A DNA stretch of 37,634 nt from the NCBI GenBank assembly GCA_022510665.1, contig JAFLSZ010000009.1, positions 1 through 37,634 of the forward strand, written 5' to 3'. This document shows positions 7,854 to 16,024 of the stretch, in pieces. The stretch comes from Lachnospiraceae bacterium (GTDB lineage: Bacteria > Bacillota > Clostridia > Lachnospirales > Lachnospiraceae). A model generated the notes under the pieces. That model was not told the origin of the DNA. It worked only from the letters and a program-made list of their open reading frames with translations, and did not search any database. The position numbers were made by a program, and so were the translations under genes. The stretch's first letter is position 1. Every line of letters begins with the position of its first letter.

Positions 7854-10007
7854 TTATAACTGCTCCGTCTTCGCACAGGTTACACAAAAATTCTGCGGTT
7901 TCTTTCCGGTCAGCAGGACACTTCTGTCATCCGGCTGGGAAGCGCCTACAAATACTTCGTATTCTCCCGCATTCAGCATAAGCTTTGCGTCCATATCATA
8001 AAGCGCAAATGCCGCATCATTCAGAACAATTTCTACGGTTTCGCTTTTTCCTGCTGCCACTCTTACTTTCTTTAAGCCTTTCAGCGAAAAATTCGGTGCG
8101 CCTGCAACATCTTTTGCCTTTACATAAACCTGTACGGTTTCTGCGCCGTCATACGCGCCGTTATTCGTCACTGTTGCAGTTACCGTTACGCTGCCGCCTT
8201 TTGCGATTTCTTTCGCGGAAAGCGCCGCGCTGTTTATCGAAAAGTCAGTATAGCCCAGTCCGTAACCGAACGGATACAACGGCTCCTTCTCCATATAACG
8301 GTAGGTTCTGCCCTTCATGTTGTAATCCGTAAACGCCGGAAGCTCCTCCGAAGTACGGTAGAACGTAACCGGAAGCTTTCCTTCCGGAGAGAACTCTCCG
8401 AACAACATCTGTGCCACGGCACGTCCTCCCTGCGCTCCCGGATACCATGCCTGTACAATCGCAGGAATATGCTCTTCCGCCCATGGGAACGCGAGAGCAC
8501 TGCCGGATAAAATCACCAGCACAACCGGCTTTCCGCTTGCGTATATTTCCTGCAGCACCGTATTTTGCAGTCCCGGAAGATCCAGATTCGGCTTGTCGCC
8601 GCTGGCAAACTCGTTACCCTGGTCGCCCTCTTCTCCTTCCAGTCCGGCATCCAGACCCATTACTGCAATGACAACATCCGACTCGTCACATACCGCGCGT
8701 ACTTCCGCGATACGGTCATTTTCTATGCCAAGACCGGATACCTTGTTCCGGAACAGGTGGCACCCTTCGGAATAACGTACCGTAACATCATCTCCGAGAT
8801 ACTCCGAAATTCCTTCCAGTACGGTGACATACTCCGACGCGGTTCCTTCGTAATTGCCGATTAACGCTTTCCGGTTGTTTGCATTCGGTCCGATGACGCC
8901 AACCGTCTTTAACTTCTTTTTATCAAGCGGAAGCGTTTTGTTCTCATTTTTAAGCAGGCACAGAGTCTTCTTCGCAACCTCGAGGTTAAACGCTTTCTGC
9001 TCCTTGCTGTCTACCGCGGAATAATCAATCGTATTGTACGGTACATGCTCCGGCGCATCGAAAATACCAAGACGCATCTTCGTCACATACAGACGCTCTA
9101 CCGCACGTGTCAGCGTTTCTTCGCTTACCAGTCCCTGCTTTACCGCCTCTAACAGATAAACATAAATATTACCGCAGTTCAAATCACAGCCGCTGTTCAT
9201 TGCAAGCGCTACCGACTCAACCGGCGTGCTTGTCAGGGCATGACCCGTATGAAAATCCTTAATTGCCCAGCAGTCGCTGGTAACATGTCCGTCAAAGCCC
9301 CATTCATCCCGCAGAATATCCTGTAACAGCGTCTTGCTGCCGCAGCATGCTTCCCCGTTGGTACGGTTATATGCACCCATTACGGTTTCTACCTTCGCCT
9401 CCTGCACGCACGCCTTAAACGCCGGCAGATAAGTCTCGTATAAATCCTGCTTCGTAACCTCTGCATTAAAACTATGGCGTATATCTTCCGGACCGGAATG
9501 TACCGCAAAATGCTTTGCACAGGCAGCAACCTTTAAATATTTCTCATCTTTTCCCTGCATTCCCTCAATAAAACGTACCGCAAGGCGGGAGGTCAGATAC
9601 GGATCCTCTCCGTAGGTCTCATGCCCTCTTCCCCAGCGCGGGTCGCGGAAAATATTCACGTTCGGCGCCCAGAATGTCAGACCCTTATAAATATCGGTGT
9701 CGCCGTATTTCTGCTGCATATTGAACTTTGCACGTCCCTCGGTGGAAATATGGTCGCCGAGTTCTTCCATCATCTCCTCATCAAAAGCAGCAGCAAGGCC
9801 GATTGCCTGCGGAAACACCGTAGCAACGCCGGCTCTCGCGACGCCGTGGAGCGCCTCGTTCCACCAGTTATATGCCTTGATTCCTAACCGCTCGATTGCT
9901 TTCGCACCGTGCAGCGTCTGAAAAACTTTCTCCTCTAATGTCATTTCTGCGACAAGCGCCTTTGCTCTCTCCTTAAACGAAAGCGTTTCATCCTGATACT
10001 TTTTCAT
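7854..10007 (-). CDS. GH3 beta-xylosidase, cytoplasmic
   Basis: This is a 717-residue glycoside hydrolase family 3 enzyme without a signal peptide. The N-terminal barrel carries YNWWNEALHGVARAG (46-60), typical of beta-xylosidases and arabinosidases rather than beta-glucosidases. KHFAVHSGPEDIRH follows, and the nucleophile Asp245 is in VTSDCWAI. The second domain contains the ENKTLPLDK segment and about residue 460 EGEEGDQGNE. A fibronectin-III-like domain ends the protein. The likely job is releasing xylose, or arabinose side groups, from imported xylo-oligosaccharides. It is the last gene of the large operon, 16 nt behind the GH10 xylanase, and precedes the terminator at 7721-7765. Confidence 0.9.
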   Translation of the reverse strand: MKKYQDETLSFKERAKALVAEMTLEEKVFQTLHGAKAIERLGIKAYNWWNEALHGVARAGVATVFPQAIGLAAAFDEEMMEELGDHISTEGRAKFNMQQKYGDTDIYKGLTFWAPNVNIFRDPRWGRGHETYGEDPYLTSRLAVRFIEGMQGKDEKYLKVAACAKHFAVHSGPEDIRHSFNAEVTKQDLYETYLPAFKACVQEAKVETVMGAYNRTNGEACCGSKTLLQDILRDEWGFDGHVTSDCWAIKDFHTGHALTSTPVESVALAMNSGCDLNCGNIYVYLLEAVKQGLVSEETLTRAVERLYVTKMRLGIFDAPEHVPYNTIDYSAVDSKEQKAFNLEVAKKTLCLLKNENKTLPLDKKKLKTVGVIGPNANNRKALIGNYEGTASEYVTVLEGISEYLGDDVTVRYSEGCHLFRNKVSGLGIENDRIAEVRAVCDESDVVIAVMGLDAGLEGEEGDQGNEFASGDKPNLDLPGLQNTVLQEIYASGKPVVLVILSGSALAFPWAEEHIPAIVQAWYPGAQGGRAVAQMLFGEFSPEGKLPVTFYRTSEELPAFTDYNMKGRTYRYMEKEPLYPFGYGLGYTDFSINSAALSAKEIAKGGSVTVTATVTNNGAYDGAETVQVYVKAKDVAGAPNFSLKGLKKVRVAAGKSETVEIVLNDAAFALYDMDAKLMLNAGEYEVFVGASQPDDRSVLLTGKKPQNFCVTCAKTEQL

Positions 10008-10023
10008 AGCAAATCTCTTCTCC

Positions 10024-10989
10024 TTAAAAATTCATAATTCGATAGAATGCTTCCTTCGGCTCGTGTTTATCATCAAACAGAAGCGGCCAGTTCTTCCTTC
10101 CGAACACCGGGAAATTATTTAACCAGCTCACCTCGTCTGACGCTCCCCAGAGGGTTACCGCATCGATATGTTTGTGATACTCACGGAATATCTTAAAGCA
10201 CTGGTCATAATAATCCGCCTGCTTCTTTAACAGCTCCGGATCCAGAGACGGGAACTGAGGTTCCTTTTCCTTATAAAGCGACACATCCATCTCGGAGATA
10301 CGAATCATAAGACCGGTCGAAGCATAGGTCTCAATCGAGCGCTTTATTTCGTCAATACTCGGATGGTAGATAGAAGCATGAAACTGCATTCCCATACCGG
10401 AAATCGGAACGCCCTCCGCCAGCAGCTCTTTTAAAAGACGCATAATCTTTTCGCGCTTTTCCGGAACACAGTCATTATAATCATTATAATACAGTGCCGT
10501 ATTCGGAAGCACCTCTTTTATTACACGGAACACCTTAGGAATATAGTCATCACCCAAAACCGCCTTCCATTTGGTATCGCGCAGATATGTATCCTTCTTG
10601 TCTTCGATTGCCTCATTTACCGCGTCAAAGGTGGCAAGTTCGCCAAAATGCTCCTTTACCTTTTCCACATGCGCTTTTAACGTTGCAAGCAGGCCTTCCT
10701 CATCCGTATTCTCAAAGATAAATCCCGGCGTCTGATTATGCCAAACAAACGTATGACCGTGGAGCGCTATATCGTTCTCTTTCGCAAACGAAGCAATCTT
10801 GTCCGCCGGCTCAAAAGAATACTCCCCCGGTTTTCTGCAAAGACTGGAATATTTCATTTCGTTTTCGCAGGTAATGCTGTTAAAATGCTTCTTTAGGAGG
10901 TCTGCATGCGTATCAATTGTACGCCAGCTAACCTCTGTTCCGATCTTAAAATACGGCTGATACTTCTCTTTTAAACTCTCTGTCTGCAT
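10024..10989 (-). CDS. GH10 endo-beta-1,4-xylanase, intracellular
   Basis: This 321-residue single-domain GH10 enzyme has no signal peptide and no carbohydrate module, so it acts in the cytoplasm on imported xylo-oligosaccharides. All core residues are present: TCENEMK (40-46), HGHTFVWH (77-84), acid/base Glu126 in FDAVNEAIED, nucleophile Glu233 in RISEMDVS and LWGASDEVSWL. AAAGGAAGG lies about 8 nt before the ATG. It sits between the GH10-like lipoprotein gene (23-nt gap) and the GH3 gene (16-nt gap). The intact motifs make it a direct internal reference for the altered ones in the neighbouring paralogue. Confidence 0.93.
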   Translation of the reverse strand: MQTESLKEKYQPYFKIGTEVSWRTIDTHADLLKKHFNSITCENEMKYSSLCRKPGEYSFEPADKIASFAKENDIALHGHTFVWHNQTPGFIFENTDEEGLLATLKAHVEKVKEHFGELATFDAVNEAIEDKKDTYLRDTKWKAVLGDDYIPKVFRVIKEVLPNTALYYNDYNDCVPEKREKIMRLLKELLAEGVPISGMGMQFHASIYHPSIDEIKRSIETYASTGLMIRISEMDVSLYKEKEPQFPSLDPELLKKQADYYDQCFKIFREYHKHIDAVTLWGASDEVSWLNNFPVFGRKNWPLLFDDKHEPKEAFYRIMNF

Positions 10990-11012
10990 AAATTTTACCT
11001 TCCTTTAAAACA

Positions 11013-12350
11013 TTAATATAATTTAATGGTTTCATCTAACAATACTCCAAAGAACGCATCTTTAGGATTTAACCCCGCATCAAAGAGTACCGGATAATTT
11101 GTTTCCGGAACCGTAACTACCGTCTCGCCCGTTTCCTCATCAACCGACTCCGTAGGCTGATTTAACCATGAAACATCATCTGTCAGTCCATATATCGTCA
11201 CGTTTGCAATATCATAAGTATTTTGGTCCTCTACACGGACAAGCCAGTTAAAAATATTTTTATAGCGTTTCGCCAAAGTTGTTAAAATCTCTTCTTCGGT
11301 TCGCTCTAAATCGTTTTTCTGTGTTGCCGCCATATTAATATCCAACTGTGATATGTGGACTTCTATGCCAAAATTGGAGGCCGCATTAAACACATCGTCA
11401 ATTGTCATCGTATTAGGTGACTGGTAATTCCAGTGTCCCTGTACCGCGAAACCGTCAATTAAATTCTTTTCCTTTAACATATTTACAAGTGCTATTGAAG
11501 ACAATCGCAGTGTCGGAGAATCAAACTCATTTTCATTGTAAAAAAGCTTCTGCGTACTGTCCGCATACTTTCGCGCAAACTCATACGCCTTTACTATATA
11601 ATCATCTCCCATTGTTTCATACCAGCCGGAAGATACACGATACCTCAAAGGGTGTCCTTCCGAGACTGCAATTGCTTCCTCCAATACATCCCAACAGCTC
11701 ACAACTCCCGGATAATTCGTGTTGCAATGTTCTATAATATCTTTTATGTAATTTTCCATACGGGTTTCCATAACATCAGCGGAAGCGTATGAAGTTGTTT
11801 CCTCTCCTGTTGACTCGGAAAAATCAGAAGTAAAGAACCATGCCGGTGTCTCATGTGTGATAAGTGTCGAACCACGCACCGTCATATTGTTTTCCTGTGC
11901 AAATTGTAAAATAACATCAGCGCCCGAAAAATCAAGCACAGCCCTGTCCCTGTTTCCGCTTGCCGTCGTTGCTTCGTAATCTAATATATCGCTCGGGTTT
12001 AATTCATTCATACAGGTTAAACTGTTGAACTGTTCTTTAATCAACGCCTGTTTTTTTTCATCTTTAATTTCGTCCTGCGTTACCGCAACGCCAAACTGAA
12101 AATAATCCTGGTATGTTTCATATAAACTCGGAAACTTTCCGGTTTCATTATATTGTTCTATAAAGTTTTTCTTATTTGAGTTTGAATTATCCTCACTCGG
12201 AACCGGCGTCGGTGTCACGGACGGCGTCGATATTCGTATCGGTCTTGGTGTAATCGACGGTACGGGACCAACTTCCACTGTTCCCGCGCATCCGCCGGAC
12301 AGCATTATCATTGTGGCAGTCAATATGCCAAACAATATCTTTTTTTTCAT
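11013..12350 (-). CDS. GH10-like surface lipoprotein with lost catalytic residues
   Basis: The protein has 445 residues: a signal peptide with Cys21 in MLSGGC, a Pro/Thr/Ser/Asn linker (about 25-55) and a GH10-like domain (about 60-445). Aligned with its neighbour, key sites have changed. The nucleophile Glu is Gln335 (HISQLDI, codon CAG). The Asn before the acid/base is Glu224 (WDVLEEA, acid/base Glu225 kept). TCENEMK became TCMNELN, HGHTFVWH became RGSTLITH, and the late Trp in LWG is Tyr. Retaining hydrolysis should therefore fail. I infer a xylan-binding or sensing surface protein; unusual residual chemistry is possible. The ATG at 12350 has AAAGGGGG 7 nt upstream and gives a proper signal peptide. 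Confidence 0.85.
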   Translation of the reverse strand: MKKKILFGILTATMIMLSGGCAGTVEVGPVPSITPRPIRISTPSVTPTPVPSEDNSNSNKKNFIEQYNETGKFPSLYETYQDYFQFGVAVTQDEIKDEKKQALIKEQFNSLTCMNELNPSDILDYEATTASGNRDRAVLDFSGADVILQFAQENNMTVRGSTLITHETPAWFFTSDFSESTGEETTSYASADVMETRMENYIKDIIEHCNTNYPGVVSCWDVLEEAIAVSEGHPLRYRVSSGWYETMGDDYIVKAYEFARKYADSTQKLFYNENEFDSPTLRLSSIALVNMLKEKNLIDGFAVQGHWNYQSPNTMTIDDVFNAASNFGIEVHISQLDINMAATQKNDLERTEEEILTTLAKRYKNIFNWLVRVEDQNTYDIANVTIYGLTDDVSWLNQPTESVDEETGETVVTVPETNYPVLFDAGLNPKDAFFGVLLDETIKLY

Positions 12351-12436
12351 CTGTAAGCCCCCTTTCATTACCTCTTCGTTACATCTTCACTACATTTTTC
12401 TGTCCCAAACCCTTTGTCCGTTTTATTAAAGTTTAC

Positions 12437-12464
12437 GTAAAGGGGCGGTTGCCCGCCCCTTTAC
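12437..12464 (-). terminator. Stem-loop after the solute-binding lipoprotein gene
   Basis: GTAAAGGGGCGG (12437-12448) pairs with CCGCCCCTTTAC (12453-12464) around a TTGC loop. The tract after it on the minus strand is only moderately T-rich (AAACTTTAATAAAAC). It may partly terminate or protect the upstream message, which would let the solute-binding protein be made in excess over the enzymes behind it. Confidence 0.6.
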
Positions 12465-12509
12465 AGAAACTATGCACTCTTTGAAAAGTCGCAACTAAAG
12501 TCGTATATA

Positions 12510-13928
12510 CTACTTGTTCGCCTCGTTGATAGCATCATTCCAAGAATTTTGAATTTCTTCAATCTTCTCTGCCGGTGTCTGAGATCTAAATGGATAAGAG
12601 TAGAATAAAGCTCCGGTATCCAAATTGTAAACAAGGGACATATGCAGTACTAAACCTACACCCGGCTCCCAGAAAGTAGCAATCGACTCATCTACTGCTC
12701 TCTCGTCGCGGAAGTTGTTGTAGTACAGATCCTTCCAGTCACCCTCATCTTCATAACCCGGAGTCGGATTCGTCCAAAGGTTATAAGCGAACGCAATCTT
12801 GGAAGCGGTCTCTGCATCATAGCAGGACGGGATAATTACTACGTTATCAGAGTAATAGGTGTGATAAGTATCGGAACCGTCCGGCTTCGGGCAGCAAACA
12901 AAACCGAAGTCGTCTTCCATGTCTTTCCACATCTGACCTGCCATATAGGTCTCGTTAAACTGCATTGCAAACCAAGCATCAGAGAAAGCAGCCTTGAACC
13001 AATCCCACTGAGCGCCTTCCGGTGCCGGCATCTCGTAACCTGCATCACCAAGCTCCTTTAAGAAGTTCAGTGCGTTCAGAACTTCCTGAGAATTGGAATT
13101 GTTGACAAACTTACCGTTCTCTACCTTAACAAGCTCTACGCCCGTAGAAGTAATAAACTGCTTACAGATATCCGGTCCGAAGTTTGCCATTGCATAAGTA
13201 TCCGGAACACCGTCTGCGTTTGTATCACGGGTCAGCTGTCCGCAGATTTCCTTAAACTTGGACCATGTCCACTGGCCGCTCTTCTGTAACTCATACGGAA
13301 GATTCGGGTCAAGACCTGCTTCTTCGAAGAGTCTCTTGTTCCAGTAAAGTCCGCCTCTTGCCTCCGGCTTACCAACAGCGAGACCGTAAACGGCACTTCC
13401 CTTTGTCATAAGCTCAATTACCGTCTGATTCCACTTCTCATCGGAGAGATCAAACTCTGCCAGCGTAGACAGGTCATAGAACAGACCGTTGCTCATCGGC
13501 TTTGCAACAAAGGACGCATCCAGAACGAATACCTGTGCTGCCGGAGCGTTCGCTAAGATAGAGGTCGTACAAGTATCGGTCATACCACCCCAGTCTGCAA
13601 CTGCGGTCTGACGCATCTTGAAATTGTAATCCGCCATAATCTTCTCGCGATAAGCCTTTGTAGCCTCTTCCTGAGCATTTGAAGGTTCCGGCTCTTCCTC
13701 CGGGCTCCAGTGGTCACCGATAATGATTTCCATACCGCCAAGATCTCTTGCCGGAATCGGAGTTGCGGTCGGCTTTGTTGTACCAGCCGGCTGGGTCGGT
13801 GCAGTGGTAGCAGAGTTGGTCGGTGTGCCGGTCGGATCCGTACTGGTCTCCTTTTTGCCACAAGCGGCCAGACTACCAAGAACTGTTGTTGCAGCAAGGA
13901 ACGCTGCAGCATACTTTTTAATTCTCAT
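12510..13928 (-). CDS. Sugar ABC transporter solute-binding lipoprotein
   Basis: This 472-residue lipoprotein has a signal peptide ending in LAAC (Cys23) and a Thr/Pro/Ala-rich tether (about 28-60). The remainder is a large extracellular solute-binding domain of the family-1 type, with WNKRLFEEAGL and WTWSKFKEICGQLTRDTNADGVPD, the latter a common metal-loop-like motif in such proteins. The permeases at 14116-16024 lie directly upstream, so this is their receptor. Context points to xylo-oligosaccharides or acidic xylo-oligosaccharides as ligand. The start is fixed by AGGAGG about 9 nt upstream and by the signal peptide; the frame is open further to 14039. No ATPase gene is nearby. Confidence 0.9.
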   Translation of the reverse strand: MRIKKYAAAFLAATTVLGSLAACGKKETSTDPTGTPTNSATTAPTQPAGTTKPTATPIPARDLGGMEIIIGDHWSPEEEPEPSNAQEEATKAYREKIMADYNFKMRQTAVADWGGMTDTCTTSILANAPAAQVFVLDASFVAKPMSNGLFYDLSTLAEFDLSDEKWNQTVIELMTKGSAVYGLAVGKPEARGGLYWNKRLFEEAGLDPNLPYELQKSGQWTWSKFKEICGQLTRDTNADGVPDTYAMANFGPDICKQFITSTGVELVKVENGKFVNNSNSQEVLNALNFLKELGDAGYEMPAPEGAQWDWFKAAFSDAWFAMQFNETYMAGQMWKDMEDDFGFVCCPKPDGSDTYHTYYSDNVVIIPSCYDAETASKIAFAYNLWTNPTPGYEDEGDWKDLYYNNFRDERAVDESIATFWEPGVGLVLHMSLVYNLDTGALFYSYPFRSQTPAEKIEEIQNSWNDAINEANK

Positions 13929-13996
13929 ACCAAAATTCCTCCTTTTTAATTTGGGTTTGGCATCCCATTCGACTTTATGTGTCGACTCCTCTTTTA

Positions 13997-14019
13997 TAGT
14001 AAACGCATCTGCGTCACTA
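13997..14019. promoter_or_regulatory. Imperfect palindrome in the leader of the solute-binding gene
   Basis: TAGTAAACGCATCTGCGTCACTA combines ACGCA-TC-TGCGT with outer TAGT/ACTA arms, about 70-90 nt upstream of the start at 13928. It could be an operator or a leader hairpin. A minus-strand TATAGT lies near 14056 but has no convincing -35 box. Confidence 0.35.
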
Positions 14020-14115
14020 TCATAAAATATATCACCCACACTACGTTTTTACTATTATACTACATTTTAACACAAAATGCTAGACATTTCTACCCTTTCT
14101 TTAAAATTTCTTCAT

Positions 14116-15114
14116 TTACATCTTAATTCCTGTCTGGCTCAGGCTTTCTACGAACCCTTTCTGCGCGAACAGATACAAAAGTATCAACGGCGCAATCGCC
14201 ATCAGGACACCGGTAGAAATCATCTGCTGCAAGAACGCCTCTGCCGCAAATGTACCCCAGCCCTGCCGCTGTACATAATTGTCCAAACGTCCCGCAATTG
14301 AATTGAGTCCCTTTGTCAAAACTTGCTTGTCTCCGAGGAACAACTTTGTATAAAAAGAATCCGTCCACTGCCATACAAAGGCAAACAGGAAACAGGAAGT
14401 AATCATGGCCTTCGCGTCCGGAAGCATAATGCGGACAAACGTCTGGAAATTGCCGCAGCCGTCTACATAAGCCGCTTCCTCAAGTTCTTTCGGAACTCCG
14501 CGGAAGTACTGACGGAGCATATAAATATACAATCCGTTTTTCAGACCCATACAAGTCATACACATCAGCACATACGGCGTCATGGAACCAATGAGGTTCA
14601 ACTTACGTTTGAGAACCAAATTAAAAATGCCGAATACATCAAACGAACTGAAATTTAAATACAGGGAAGTCAGAATCGTCTGCGGCGGTACAATAATCAC
14701 AAGGATTACGCAGGCAAACCAAAGATTCTTAAACGGGAATCTGAATCTGGCAAACCCATATCCTACCAGTGTACAGGCTATTACCTGAAGGCAGCTGATT
14801 AAAAGGGCAATCCACAAAGAATTCCACATACACTTCCAGTAATTGATAAGCTCGTCTATCAACCGGTAGTTTCCAAGCGTAAAATTACGCGGAATAGCAA
14901 TAACCGTCGCATCATACAAGTCGTCCTGCTTCATAAAGCTGACCGAAAGTTTGTTTATAAGCGGCTGTAAAATCAGGAAGCACAAGCCGAACAGAAGCAG
15001 TGCCCTGATAACACGGTATGTATACTTCCAAATCGTCTTTTCCAGAAGATAACCGTGTGTCTTTTTATTCCGTTCCCAGAAATCACTTTTCTTTACTGTC
15101 TTTGTTTTACTCAT
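14116..15114 (-). CDS. Carbohydrate ABC permease, MalG type (importer 2)
   Basis: This 332-residue inner-membrane permease has a basic cytoplasmic N-terminus (about 1-30) and about six hydrophobic segments. The EAA loop EEAAYVDGCGNFQTFVRIMLP contacts the shared ATPase. It forms the heterodimeric channel with the product of 15107-16024; the two genes overlap by eight bases. The solute-binding lipoprotein gene follows after a gap of about 190 nt. The N-terminal tail is somewhat longer than usual for MalG-type proteins. Confidence 0.92.
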   Translation of the reverse strand: MSKTKTVKKSDFWERNKKTHGYLLEKTIWKYTYRVIRALLLFGLCFLILQPLINKLSVSFMKQDDLYDATVIAIPRNFTLGNYRLIDELINYWKCMWNSLWIALLISCLQVIACTLVGYGFARFRFPFKNLWFACVILVIIVPPQTILTSLYLNFSSFDVFGIFNLVLKRKLNLIGSMTPYVLMCMTCMGLKNGLYIYMLRQYFRGVPKELEEAAYVDGCGNFQTFVRIMLPDAKAMITSCFLFAFVWQWTDSFYTKLFLGDKQVLTKGLNSIAGRLDNYVQRQGWGTFAAEAFLQQMISTGVLMAIAPLILLYLFAQKGFVESLSQTGIKM

Positions 15115-16024
15115 AATAGTACACCTTCTTCGAAATAATAGCCGCCAGAATGCCTAATATTACGGCAACAATCATAAAGTAAATCCATGCCATGGCGGAA
15201 CCCATGCCGTAATCCATTCCCGGGGTTATTTTTTTAGTGATAAAATCCATGACTTCATTATCTGTCCGCATAAAGAAGTCAACTACTGAGTAAACCAAAT
15301 TCACGAGTATCATGGAACTTACCAGCGGGAATGTAATCTTCCAAAAACTTTCCCAAGCGGTACAGCCTTCCATCTTTGCCGCCTCATACATACTCGGTGA
15401 AACTGTCTGCAGTCCGGATAAGAAGATAACAATCTGGATACCCGATGCAAGCGCAACATCATAAACTACATCAATAATCTCAAATACCGGCTCCATAATC
15501 TTTTGACTGACACCGGAAGACCTCAGTATTTCCTCCAGAGCCCCGGTGATATCCGCACCGGAAGACTCCGCAATAACGTCTTTCATTCCCGACATTAGGA
15601 TATTGTTCGTTTCCAAACCGATCAAAACACCGGAAGAAAGAATTACCGGCAGAAAGAAGATTGCACGTACAAAACCTCTTCCCTTAAACTCCTGATTTAA
15701 CAACAGCGCGATAAAGAAGCTGAATACCAGAATCGCCGGAACCTGAAGCGCCATTTTGGAAAGCGTATTCATTAACAAATCCTTATACTGCGGTACAACT
15801 AAAAGTGCACGATAATAGTTTGTATCCTTCAAACTGGTAATAAGAGTTGCATCAAACGTTGACGCACTATTTGTACTTACACTTACATTACAAAGACTCA
15901 GGTATAAGGTCTCCGCCATCGGTTTCAACATAAATGCAACAAATCCGATAATAAAAGGACTGATAAACAGATAACCTGCAATTGCATTACGCCTTCGTAA
16001 GTTTCTTGGTTTTCTTGCTTTCAC
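15107..16024 (-). CDS. Carbohydrate ABC permease, MalF type (importer 2)
   Basis: This 305-residue permease has about six membrane segments, an EAA loop YEAAKMEGCTAWESFWKITFP, and an enlarged region between the early segments. It pairs with the MalG-type neighbour. It starts at a GTG that directly abuts the TAA of the DUF5696 gene, and its ribosome site is inside that gene, so translation is probably coupled. This tight link ties the DUF5696 protein to importer 2. Confidence 0.92.
   Translation of the reverse strand: MKARKPRNLRRRNAIAGYLFISPFIIGFVAFMLKPMAETLYLSLCNVSVSTNSASTFDATLITSLKDTNYYRALLVVPQYKDLLMNTLSKMALQVPAILVFSFFIALLLNQEFKGRGFVRAIFFLPVILSSGVLIGLETNNILMSGMKDVIAESSGADITGALEEILRSSGVSQKIMEPVFEIIDVVYDVALASGIQIVIFLSGLQTVSPSMYEAAKMEGCTAWESFWKITFPLVSSMILVNLVYSVVDFFMRTDNEVMDFITKKITPGMDYGMGSAMAWIYFMIVAVILGILAAIISKKVYYYE

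Noticed and set aside
7985-8332. Plus-strand frames inside GH3, DUF5696, adhE and other long genes
   Set aside because: They are shadows of strong minus-strand genes, with no ribosome sites or family features.
9978-9990. CGAAAGCGTTTCA as a catabolite-response element
   Set aside because: One base short of the consensus spacing, lacks the right-half match, and lies inside the GH3 coding region.
11013-12350. GH10-like lipoprotein as a decaying pseudogene
   Set aside because: The frame is complete, the signal peptide and ribosome site are intact, and the changes cluster at catalytic positions rather than scattering as stops or frameshifts.
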